Assembly (NCBI GenBank): GCA_037013685.1
Contig: CM072884.1
Span: forward strand, 110,648,048-110,712,047
DNA length: 64,000 nt
Direction: 5' to 3'
From: Acridotheres tristis
Lineage: Eukaryota; Chordata; Aves; Passeriformes; Sturnidae
A program made the position numbers and the translations under genes. The notes beneath the pieces are model-generated. The model did not search any database. It saw nothing but the letters and a program-made list of their open reading frames with translations, and was not told the origin of the DNA. Below are positions 24,515-36,700 of the stretch, piece by piece; positions within the stretch are counted from its first letter, which is position 1, and every line of letters begins with the position of its first letter.

Positions 24515-25045
24515 GAATTACAAAATGGTTTGGGTTGGAAAAGACCTTAAGGATCATCCAGTTCCAACCCTGCTGCCATGGGCAGGGACACCTTCCACTA
24601 TCCCAGGTTGCTCAGAGCCTCATCCAGCCTGGCATTAAACACTTCCAGGGCTGGACCAGCCTCAACTTCCCTGGGCAACCTGTTCCAGTGCCTCACCACC
24701 CTTACAGGGAAGAATTTTCTTCCTAAAATCTAATGTAAATGTGCCCTCTTTCAGTCTGATGTCACTACCCCTTGTCCTGTCACTCCATGTCCTTGTCCAA
24801 AGTCCCTCTCCAGGTTTCTTGTAGGCTCATTAGGGACTGGAAAAGGTGCTGAGGTCTGCCCAGAGCCTTCTCCAGGCTGAACAACCCCAGCTCTCTCAGC
24901 CTGTCTCCATAGCAGGGGTGCTCCAGCCCCTGAACACCTTTGTGGCCTCCTCTGGACTCTCTCCAACAGGTCCATGTTGGAGATCCCAGAGCTGGATGCA
25001 GCATTCCAGGTGGGGTCTCAGGAGAGCAGAGGGTGAGGGATATAT
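24515..25045 (-). repeat. CR1 LINE fragment, antisense
   Basis: On the + strand it begins with the antisense of the CR1 3' end (agaattacaaaatggtttgg, then ttaaggatcatccagttcc), followed by the conserved 'ctgccatgggcagggacacc' block and upstream CR1 sequence. It separates the TMPRSS2 3' end from the MX 3' end. Open frames inside are decayed CR1 or shadows. Confidence 0.9.
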
Positions 25046-27281
25046 ATGAAGGGAATTTTTCATGCACTACAGTACAGGCACAGAAAATTTAAAAAACTTT
25101 ATATATATACTGTTTATTCAGGTAGTTAAAAATCCTCAGGATCTCAATCTAAGTCAGATTGTAGCAGTCTGGCTGCCTCAGACCATACAAAATGTGCTGT
25201 TCTGCCTTAAGCTGCTCTGAACCCGAAATGGGCACTTTGCCAATGTGGGATCTGGACAGGGATGTCCCAGTGCTGAGGTCCCTGGCTGAGCACACTGAAG
25301 GCGACTCTTGACCTCTCCCTGCTGTGAAAGGCAAAGGGCAAAGGTTTCCAGGCAGGCTGTGCTGCACCTCCAGCTGCAGACACACACACACAGAGACTGG
25401 AGGTTTTGTACAAGGAAACTCAAAGCTGATAAACTACCTCATTTGTTAAATTTGGCTTCTGATTCCTTAGAGCTCTCCTTTATATATCTGCCTGTATGTT
25501 TTTAGCAAAATGTAATTCGTATCTGAGTGCCACCTGAATGAGGAATTTGAAAATAATTTATAATCGTGGTAGAGGATCAAAAAGCCATATCAAGTCACTT
25601 TGTTAAGAAGGATAAATCTTTATTGAATGAAATGACTCCACTAGTCTTGTTTTCTCTTTTGGTACTGAAATGCAATTATCTTACATGTAAACACTGCACC
25701 AAATAAATTGGTTTTTGTTTGTTCTCTTTTTTTTTTTTTTTTTTTTTTACAAATAGTTTTCCTTACTTGCGCTTTATATCTCTTTACTTGGCTTTGTGGT
25801 TTTTTGGAAGCAGTTGCTGGATTCTGTGTATGAAGTGCTTTGAGGGTCTGATTTAAAAAAACTAACAAAAACAAACAAAAAAAAAGAAAACCAACAGGGT
25901 GAGCCAAGAGATTATTTTAATTCCAATATTTCAGGTCCTTGAACAAACCCAGGGAATAAGAGCAGGATGTCCAGGAATGCTGAATGTCTTTGGTGGCTGG
26001 GTCTGATGAAATCACTCTGACTGAATTGAATTAAATAAGGAAGTTGAGCCTGCAGGCAGTAGCTTGAGGGAATCACACCCTATTTTGTCATTCCACCTCA
26101 TGCTGCCTGGAGCAACGTGTCCTTGCCTCTCCTCTCTAGGTGTGAGATGGGTGTTTCCAATAGCACTTGTGCATCAAGTGCACCTTGGGGGATAGGGGAA
26201 TACCATGAACTAACCAACGAGTTTTAAGTACTTTCAAAACAAATTAAAGAATTAAGTAGTTACAGGTATGAGGCACTTTTTCTGTGGCTTCTGACCTGCA
26301 GCACTGCAAGTCAATAATAGCAAAAGAATTTACTGGAAGAAAGGGGAAAGTGGCTGCAGTGTTCAAGGTTAAGGAACGTGGATGTTGGGGTGAATGCTGT
26401 ACCAAAAGTCAGGCACCAGCTGCAGTTCCATGCCACAGGGACAAACACTTTTTGTTATCTCTAGCCTGAGGAGAAGGCTTCTCTTGTAAGAAACTTGGAA
26501 ATTACTACATCACACACTGGTATAAGCACATTTTTTCTAGCTGGATGCAGACATTGCTTTTGGTTATTAAACCAAATCTTCCCTGTCAAAGATGTCTGTA
26601 CACAGTGTGTGATATATTTTGCATTGGCTTCCACGAAATGAAAGCTTTTGTAAAGGTTCTCCTTGCCCTGGAGAGGGAAAGGAGAAAGGCAGCAAAACAC
26701 ATGATGAGACACCCTTGTGATGTTTAACATCCTGGGAGGTTTCTTTTCTTTTGGATATCCAAATCCTGCCCTCTAGTGAGTTGCCCATCAGTCCCAAAAT
26801 TTCAGGTGCTGGTGCAGACATCTGAGAGGAAGAGCCTCTTGGCCTTCTGCAAATCAGAGAGCTGGGAAAGGAGACTGAACAGAGCCCATGCCATCCTCTG
26901 GATGCACCAGTCACATAAAAGAAATATATTTTCCTTCTAGGCTGGAACGGTTTCATCCCACTGTGATCCCTCTCTCCCTCCTGGGCTGAGACTTAGTGGT
27001 GACACTTTGCAGAGGTGTCTTTTAGGTGATAGCAGGGAAGAAAACAATCCCAGTAAGCAAAAAACACAAAGGGAAGTAGGAGATCATGTCATGCACTAAG
27101 CTTCATTGAGGAAAGCTAGATAATTTGATTTCTACAGTTTGTGAATTATACAGCTTCCATCATTAAAAAGAGGAAAAAACCAAACCAACAAAGCATATAA
27201 TTCCCAGAGTGTTAGCTTTTTAATGATTACTCCAGTGGTTGCACAGAATTCATAAAGGAAATGTTTAAAAATGGGATAATG
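25046..27281. other. Intergenic DNA between convergent TMPRSS2 and MX
   Basis: No gene recognised. It contains a T run at about 25728-25749 with Lys/Phe-rich spurious frames, an A-rich patch near 25855-25890 and otherwise unremarkable sequence. Confidence 0.55.
25600..25650. other. No feature in the mid-intergenic region
   Basis: Checked for a third gene between the convergent pair because mammals keep none there; no exon with paired splice sites was found. Confidence 0.3.
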
Positions 27282-27287
27282 TTTATT
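27282..27287 (-). terminator. MX1: Putative MX poly(A) signal (AATAAA on minus strand)
   Basis: TTTATT on the + strand about 200 bases beyond the MX stop codon. It is the first canonical hexamer downstream, giving a short 3' UTR. The call rests on position only. Confidence 0.55.
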
Positions 27288-27485
27288 TAATCACAACTTC
27301 CCCAGTGGAGCTCTTTATGCAAAGGCAGCTGCTTGCATATAACTGATTATGGAAAATAAAGAAAAAGTGAATGCTAAAAGTTAGTATTAAAGGTCTGGGC
27401 TAACAACACATTTTTATGGGATTATATGAAATTCTTCAGTAATGCTAGAAGATGAGAAAAAAACAACTAATGAAAAACAAAGAAA

Positions 27486-27719
27486 CTACACCAAGCTGAA
27501 GTCTCTCAGGTACTGGCAGGCTTTGGTGAGACGATCAACTCTTTGGCTGAGGTAATTCCTGGTTTTAGCAGCTTCAGTGTCCTCCTCAAGGAGAAAGTTT
27601 AACTTCTCTTTTTCTTGTAAAAGTTGCAGCATAGCAGTCTGCACATTATCTCCAAAGTCATGAAGGACACAAGACAGGATGATCAGAGGTACCTGATTGG
27701 AGAGACGTTTACTTGCTCC
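27486..27719 (-). CDS. MX1: MX last coding exon, GTPase effector domain
   Basis: Minus-strand acceptor CTTGCAG, then [38 protein letters not shown] and [15 protein letters not shown], ending FSLV and TAG at 27486-27488. This is the C-terminal GED helix that packs on the stalk and bundle-signalling element (residues 627-703). Phase 0 in. Confidence 0.96.
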   Translation of the reverse strand, partial: GASKRLSNQVPLIILSCVLHDFGDNVQTAMLQLLQEKEKLNFLLEEDTEAAKTRNYLSQRVDRLTKACQYLRDFSLV

Positions 27720-30700
27720 CTGCAAGATGGGGGGAAAAAAAGGCAAAATACTAAATTAATAAAAAGAACTGGAAAATGAAGGGTCTATAAGTAATCTGGT
27801 AAAACAAGTAGTTTCAAGGTTTTAAAATGTTGGACGGAGTTACTGTTTGAGAAGGGAGTAGTGTTATAAACTAAAAAATATTTGCAACCGATGTCTTTTG
27901 TGCCTGCAATCTAAGAGTCATGGGGATGTCAGCTGTTGCTTTTCTTCCCTCAGCAAACTAAAGCCAAGGCAGGCTGTTCTCTGCTCAGCTCTGTCAGCTG
28001 TCACTGGGACAAGTTATAGGAGGATATTCCTGACAAACAGAACTTGTGCAGTTTCTGGTGTCCAATCTGCCTTCACTGAATGCTAACAATATATTTGATA
28101 CAGGAAATCAGAGTGATTTTCCCTAAAGCTGGAAAATTCCTCTATCACGTGGTATTTAGATGGTGTTTCTGATGTGGTTGTCCTTTTAAGTTTAAGACAG
28201 CTTTAGAGGAAGCTTTAGCCTTAGGAGGAAATGTCTTCAGCAGTAGTGAGACCAGATCGTGCCCACATTACATCTGATATCCCCATGAGACAATCTCCTG
28301 TCTGACCTGACCAACTGCCTGGCTCATTTATGGATGCAAACTGAAACAGACTGACCCAGAAGAGCTTGTGGGGCCCTTTCCCCATGGACATCCACAGGGT
28401 TTAGGGGCCCACCTGGTGCTTTTGGGCAACATGAGGTTCTAAACCTCTCTCAGCTCTGTGAAGTGGCTGCCTCCAGCCCTCCTGCTGCTGGGTGAGCACT
28501 TAGACCTAAGTGCCTTGTTGCAATTGAGAGATTCTGTCTTTTTGTGGTACAACTTGAAAATGGCATTCCTAGGTTCTATAGGGTGTAGGCAGCCATGGAC
28601 ACTTAAGAGCTTCCATCTCATTCAAACCATATTTGGCCTTGCACAAGTCAGTCCCATGGAGTTGCCCCCTGGCACTTGGGGGTTTGTTGAAAATGGCTCT
28701 CAGGGCATTTCCAAAAATATTTAACTGCAGGTAAGACATACAGCAGAGTGTGTAGCAAGGTGGGATGGAAGTGCTCATGCACTTCTGGCTTTGTTTCTTG
28801 TCCTATGAAAGCCAATGGTTTTCTCTTCATCAGCCTGAGCAGCCTGTCCATTAAATTTCAGGGATTTGTCACAAAGCCTGCTCTTGGAATTCAAAGTGAG
28901 CTGCTACTTACCTTCCTGAATTATTAATATTGAACTTGTTGCTTTCTGAGGGAGTTTTACGACAAAGCAAATCTTGATACTGCATGTTCTTTTTTCTGTT
29001 GTTCTTTAACGTGATCCTTTCTTAAAACCCCCCATTTGTCTTCAGAGACTTCACTTACAGGGTGCTATCTGCAATACAGCAGATGAACTCTGATCTCTAC
29101 AGACAGCTGATAGATTTTAATGTAATGTTTTATAATTGCTCCTCCTGCTGTAGTAGTTTAGGATCTGACTGCAAGACACAGACACCACTTTCTGTTGGCT
29201 GCAGGAATGTGCAGAATGGCTTGAGGCTGACCTGAGCCAGACTGGGAGGTAGCTAACAAGTGGTTTAGGAGCCAGCTGTCACTTTGGCACCTTCAGGCTT
29301 TTCTAATCACCACATCCTGCATCCTGCAACCTGCTGATACAGCCCAGCTTTGCCCTGACATTCTCATCACTGGTCAGAAGCTCCAAGTAGTTTGTAGAGA
29401 AGCTGAGCATGTACCTGAATGGGGCACTTAGATACCCCCTGGCTACTCCCTGCACCGTGCTGGTGTGGCATACAAGGCTGTATTGACTGCAGCAAGATCT
29501 GGGTGAGAGATATCTGCTGTGGCATTCAGGGGGCAGCAAATCTGCTGCATCACAGCCTGTGAACTCACAGAGAAATAGGCACTGGTGTGAGAAACCATCT
29601 CCACGACAACAGCCGACTGCAGATCTTTCCCCAGGGCGTTTTCTGCCTTAAAAGTATTAAAATCACTACGGTAAAGGTCATCCTGGCAGTACACAATTCT
29701 CTCCATTTTAAACTGTGCCCGGATATGTCTTTCAGCCTCTGCTGCTTGTTTCTCTCTAATGTCTTCAATTTTCACCTAGAAAAGAAAGGAACAACAAATT
29801 CTGAGACATTTGCTTCCTTTGGGAAGGTGCCAGTGCTTAGCAGTGTCCCCAGGGAACGGCGAGGTGGGCACAGTGTTCAACTGCTCTTGTGCAGCACTGT
29901 CTAATCCCAGAACATGGGAACATGGAATTATGCTTTGGATTGTGGTCTCTCTGTTGTGAAAGAGCAGGACAATGTGGCAGCTTTGTCCCCTCCTTACCCA
30001 CGGGTGGGATCAGTCCAAACTTGATGCTTGGAACCCAAAAGAAAATATCGATTGCCAGCAAACCAACCCTGTCTAACCCCTCTCTGTCTGGTGCTTTTAT
30101 TGCAGCGATCTGACTCTTTCTGGCTTTTTAACACTTCCACCTAAAAGTCTGTGGGGGTGGCAAAATTCCTTCAGTCATGCTCAAATTCCCTTAAAATGCT
30201 TTCCTAGCATCCCTAAAAAAACACCCCATTTCTTGTCCCACGTCCAGTGTTTGCCAGAACTTCTTCCCTCTTCATTCTTCTCTATGTTACACCTAAAGAC
30301 CCTGCCTGAACATCTCTGTGTTTGAATGAAATAATTTATTTGTTCACTGTCTGGTTGGCCTGGGAGCTCAGTAGGGTTTTGATACAATTAAAATGTCAAT
30401 GGTTTTATACCTTGTATGAAATTTTGAATTGTAACATGATCCATTATTTATTTGTTTTACTCAAACTCTGAGTTTGACCATGCAAGTGAAATAGCAAACC
30501 ACTTATTTCACTCACATTTGCCTCTGAGTTTCCTTTTTCAGCAGTACCCTGTGAGCGGACTTTGGACCTGGCTGCCAGCATTGCTTCTTATCTTTTCCTC
30601 AAAGCTCTTTCTGAGAAAAGACCTTCAAGGACATCCATATCACTGAACTCTACCCCAAAACATGCTAATGCCCAAACTGTGAATAGCCATCTTCTAGTTT

Positions 30701-33700
30701 TTTCATGGCTGGATGATTTTTGGTTTGTCTGCTCCTGTTCCCTTTCATCAAAGATGAGATTCCTGCACTGGCTAAAACCCTGGCTTGCTTTCAGAGAGGG
30801 AAAAACAGTTCAGCACTCTGACAAACCATTGCAAGACTTAAATCTGAAATTAATGATAAACTCTTCAAGGTAGCCACACCAGGTTTTCTTTGCATTGTGT
30901 TAAAAACGTCAGGAATGTGAGCAGAATGAATAAAGAGTGTATATGTTAGATCTTGTCAAAGTTGTACAAAATGCACTTTTATTAGTGCCATTATAATCAT
31001 GCCATCATTTTCAGGCTCTTTCTTATTTTCCTGCAAGAAATTCCACACTTGCACAAGAGTAATGCAGTAAGACAGGTACCATAAGCATGGATGTATATAC
31101 AAATGCCATTCTGACTTTTGAGAATCTCAGGTTACAGGTAGTGCCTCACCTTGGCAACTCTGCTTAGATTGTGAAAATTAGCAAAATTCCTATTAGCGAG
31201 TTCCATAAATTTCTCTTCGACCAGTCCTAAGGGAAGAACAGAGAGACAAAATAAAATCAGATAAGTGAGGGTTTTAGGCTATTGTTAATATGATACTTGG
31301 GAGACTATTCATTTCCTGTATTCATCCAGAAGTAGCTGAGCTGCTGTACTGGTGCACTCTGCCTTTATGATGCATACAAACAGGTAGAAATTTAGATTTC
31401 CAGGTCCAAGAGTGTTACCACTTAACACCAGGTATTTCTACTGTACTGTTTCCTTGCTGTGTGATTTGTTATATAGTTATTTTCTAACTCCTTTCCAAGA
31501 GCCACTGGGAAAAGTATTAACAAATGCTGGAGACCATGTGTAGAGATTGAAGGCTCTAGAGAAGGAGCAATCCCCAAGCTGAATTAGATTTACTTCCACA
31601 CTCTGAAGGATCCTGAGAGCATCAGTGACAGCATCAGCTTCTCCTGGAAAATAAATTTGTCAGGCCCAGCAGTGCCCCCCAGACAAGAGCCTCCCATGGC
31701 CTGGGCCATACTCATCACGTTGTTGAGGATCTGAATTGCTGGCTCCTCCAGTTCTCTGATCTGCTCTTTTATAATGTCCTCAAAAGTCTTGTAGTTGCTG
31801 AAGCCTGGGAACTCCCGCCCACGGTACTGGTCTTCGTATTTCCACACTCTACTAGGGACGGTTTTTTTAGCTGTAATGGTGAAATAAATTGCTTTATTAC
31901 TAAATCACTCAATGCATAAATTTCAGGTTTAAGAAGGAAGTCTATTTCTTCTCTTTGAGTTCTTCTTGAGAGGAAAAACTACTGAGATGATTTTTTTTGT
32001 TACCAAGAACAGAGGTAACATGTTATAGCTCTCTGAATGAGCCATCTCACACATTGCATCAAGCATCTGACTGACAGAAATTATGATGGGCCACAAAAAT
32101 TTTGGTTCTTCTTGGTATTTTTACCCTCATAGAAGTAGCTGGCCATTACCAATCACTGCCAAGTTTTAAAAAAACCTGAACAAAACAAAGCCCCAAGCTC
32201 ACTAAACACTTTTTCCAGTGAATCTACTGTCAACTAGTTATTTTTTTTATCACAACCAGTACTTCTTTGTTCATATTATACAAATTTGTTAATTTCTTTT
32301 TGTATGAGGTATCACCTTAGCCCAGAGCTAAAGTGGAACAAACTCCACCACCCAGATTCTAAAATATTCATAGCAATAATAAAATAAAAAAAATTAAGAG
32401 TAACAATACAAATTAATATATAGATTATTATTATGTATTATTACTCATTGGTGTTGCTGTTATTTAGAAGAATGGTTCAGAAAATCACCAACAAATTCTG
32501 TTCCCAGTGTCCTGATTTTACTGCTGTGCTGGCAGAAGAGAGACAAGCACTGACCTCTCTGTAATGACAGCATTTAACACAAACTGTGTCTGTGTCCCCA
32601 GGACACCACAACACATGGATGCTCCTGGCTTCTTGCTCTTAATTTTCTTGAGGAGTATTGACTGAAGATGCCGTGTCTAGGTTTAGGAGCAAGGGGATGG
32701 GCTCTCGGGTCAGCTGCCAGGGTGGGCTCTGTGCTTACCCCTCGCAGCACACTCCAGGAGAATCACACCCCACGTGCAGAATTCCTTGCGGACCTTGGTG
32801 AACAGCCTGACTTCATCTCCAATCAGCTGCTCCTCTCCCCGTGTGGTCTGAGAGATGTCTTGGTTAAAGACCTTGATCAACTGCAATCAAACAGCAGGCA
32901 GGCAATTTAGAGAAGTTTCATTTCTTCAGACTAATTTGTCAATGTTAAGTATATCTGCAATTGTTTGATGTTAAAGCAGGGACATAAAAAACATCCCTTT
33001 CTTACATCTTTTATGCTCTTAGCTCTTGGTTTGTTTGGTTTTTTGATTTTTTTTTCCCCCCAAACTGTCACAGATAGAGGAGAACAAACTTGATACTCTT
33101 TTGTTTTTCCCCCTGTAGACTTTTAGAACCATTTAACACATTCTAATAGGCCAGACTTGTATGGAGTCTGATGAGCTTCCATAAACACCTCTAATGCCTA
33201 CTGAAGGCTTACTCAGGGAGTAGCTCCCTGAGATGAGGCACTGAGATGGACTTGCAAACCACATTTTGATATCAGAAATATGTTTGATCTTATGAGTGCT
33301 GTAAACAATGGGAATCTTCCAAAGTGTTGAGCAGGCAGGAGTTTAAGTTTTCCCTCGCTGAGATGTTTGATTTTGATCAATCAAGTTGTTTAGTTTTCTT
33401 GTCCCATAATCAAAGCAAAAAAATTGCTAGAAGGGGCCACGAGCTCCTGTGCTCCATTATTTTTTCAGGTGTGGTTTGTCTATGTTACCCTCACTGAAAT
33501 GATGGATATCACAAACTTCCATGCTGATGTTTTGATAATTTCTTTTTCTCCCACAGTTACCTCCTTGCTCTGCTCTGTGACCAATAGTGATACTTACATC
33601 TGTGAGGAAAAACAGCTTCTCATCCTCTGTTTGGGGTGTGCCTCTATTGTACCTTTGCAGATCCTGTAATGTTGCATGGAGGGTGTCACGAATTTGGCTC

Positions 33701-36700
33701 TCCAGTGCTGGCAGAGTTTTCTGGGGAGGAGACAGTGGAGAAGGACATTGAGAAAGGTTGAACCTGTCTGGTTTTGGAAGGAAAACAAAATCCCTCTAAG
33801 AGTGACCTACACCTGCACGGGATCTTTGATGTTTTCACAAATCCAAGAGCTTGCTGTCAGTGTCCCGTGTGTGACAGTGGGGTAACATGGAAGAACAAAT
33901 ATTGCCTTTCTTGTGGGAATGCAGGAGCCAGGATCTCCCTGAGAAATCAGGCTGGACCTCACTGAGAGCTGAGCAGAATATCTGCAGTCTAGGGCAAGAT
34001 TTCATCCACAGTGAGCTAAAAACAATGTCCTCACAGGCTGTGCCAGGAAAGTGGTGACTGCTCAACTCCTGACAAACAGCTGATGGAATGTGGCCCTTTA
34101 GTTGCTTATTTGTGGACATACACTTGAGAGAGCTAGAAAATTACAGCCTGGAAAATATTCCAGGCCAGAGCTTCTCAGCTCTGTTCCCAAGCTGATAAGG
34201 TGGTCCAGCTGCAGGCTAGGGAGAATTTCTCCCAAGATGATAACTTGGTCAAAATAGAGAGGAATTAATAACACCTGTTGTAGTATGTGACCAGGCCCTG
34301 GGAAAGAAGTGTCTTCTCTCTGAACCAATCACCTTTTGTCTGCTCTTGGAGTTGCAAGTCATGCTATTTAAGCAAATGTGTTTCTGAATAAACTTGTGTC
34401 TTTCCTATCATGAAAGACGACCATGTAGCTGTGTGTCTTATTTCCACTGCACCTAAAGGGTTAATACCCCTTTCCACAGCTACACTTATTTTTTGTAAAT
34501 TTACATAAATGATTTTTTTTTCCTCCTTTGAGACTGAGTTTAGATGTTCCCTATATTTTATCATCTTCTCTTAATGGAATAAGATATATTACATGCAGAT
34601 ATATTTATACCAAATTAAAACCTCCAATATCCTTACATTAGTATATTAAGATAATAGAACATCTTGATAGTTCGAAGACATTTTCAGTTGAATAGAAATC
34701 ACTGTTTCTAAGCTGACAGCAGTAACTTGTCACCCAGGTAATCAACACTCATAACCAAAAAGAAACATAATGGCTGCCATTGAAAAGGCAGGAAGTATGA
34801 GTCACAAATAGATGAAATAATTTGCTTATTGTTGATCTGCAGTAAAAAGGCAAATCTGAGGACAGAGCATGAGGATTTTTACCTCTCAGTTCAGTTTGTT
34901 CAGTTTGTTCTCAGATCACTGAGGTGAAGGATTATTGAACATATAAAGATGAAATCCAACTGCAGTCCAAGGCTGAAGGGTTGAATTTGTTTTTAGGTAG
35001 TAACTGATACAAATAGCTCAGTAAGGGACCTCTGTTACTTACAATAATGTGTTTCACAAGTTCATTTGTGAGCTTCTCTGCCAGATGGGGGATAGTAGCT
35101 TTTCCTTGTTTCATAATAGCCCTGTAAAAAAAAAAGGGAAAGGTGGGTTTAGATAGCCAGGCTGTGCAGGGCAAGGAGGCAGCACTGATGCTCTGCTCCG
35201 TTTTCATTAACTGTATTATAATTTGAGCAAAGAAAGGGTCACTGAACCATGCTGGTGCAGATGTGGCAACAGCCCAGGACTCTCTGGGCATGTTTATTCA
35301 AGAGTTGTTTGACAGCTACTGACTGAGCAAAGGGAAACAGAGAAAAATCTGAAAAAAAGCAAATTCTAACAGCAGATGAATGTGCTGTTCTATTATTTCT
35401 TCATGTGTGAAGTTCACTGATTCAAACCCCTTGTCAGCTGCCATTCTCTGGATTATGATTGATTTGCTGCTAAGTCATCCAGGCAGCCTGTGCCCTCAGC
35501 ACAGCCTTTCTTTCTCATGCTGCTCCCCCATGTTTTCCAGTGAACAGAAATACTTCAGTGCCTGCCTTGAAGTGCTCACATGCTTTAACTTGAATTGCTC
35601 ACATGCTTTAACTTGAATTCTTTGGGACTATTCAGAGCTCCTGAAGTTCATGGTACTTCCCCCATGTATTCTGCATCAAAAAAAAACCCCAACAAAAACA
35701 TTTTAAAGAGTTTATTCGGTGTGTAAAAATGTTCTGGGTTACTGAAACACAACACTACATGGGTAATGAGAAATATTCAGTATAACTAATACCTGTTTGT
35801 AACCCCTGAGTTAAATCTCAGCAAATCAACAGGAAGCTTTGAGGTGACTTGAGCATGTTTTTGATGAGAATTTTTCTGTGAGGAGTACCTGAAATGTTTG
35901 TGATTCTCAAAGAAGGCTCTCTCCTGTTGGATGGCAGCAGCCAAGGTCAGTTTGTTGTGGATGTCCTGCTGCCCACGGCACTTCACAATCATGTAGCCTT
36001 TTTTGAGGGGGATTACCCTGTTTTGCAGTATTTTAATTATGGCCTCTTCAGTCCCCCTGTCCACGAGGTCGGGTTTTGTGAGGATTCCTGTGAAATTAAA
36101 ACAGACAGTTAACCACCAAGCAGGAACCCTCTGTACCATGTTTTATAAAGCAATTTTTTTTTTGTATTCTCTCTCCTAGAAAGCTCTCAGCTCCTGGACT
36201 GTAAAATTCACTGTACAGTTGGGCTCCCACCATGCCTTTTGCTTTGCAAACACTTTTTTTAACAGGCAAAAAGCAAAGCTTTTTTACCATTAACTTCAGA
36301 CCATTAAATGAGATTTTCAGCTTCCAGTTATTCATAACAGGAGTACCAGCAAGACACCAAACTAAGGGATTCCTGGAGCTACTCAAGAATTGTGACTAGA
36401 AATACTTGCAAATATTTTCTTTAGGCTGTTTTCTTTTTCCCCCCTCTTCTTCTAGTAGCTAATTTCACAGACCTGGTGCAGAACACAGAACATCAGACCT
36501 CATGGGGGGCGGGGGGGAAAGATTTGGCCTCCTTTTCAGCTCATAGATTAAAAATTATCTCACCTATTGTCCTTTCTCCAGTGGGGTCCACCTCTTGAGC
36601 CATTTTCAATGCTTCTGTTGTTGCAATATCCACGTTACATGGCACCACTACCAAATTGACTGTCTCTTTGCAGCCAATATGTTTTTTAAGTAGCATTTTG

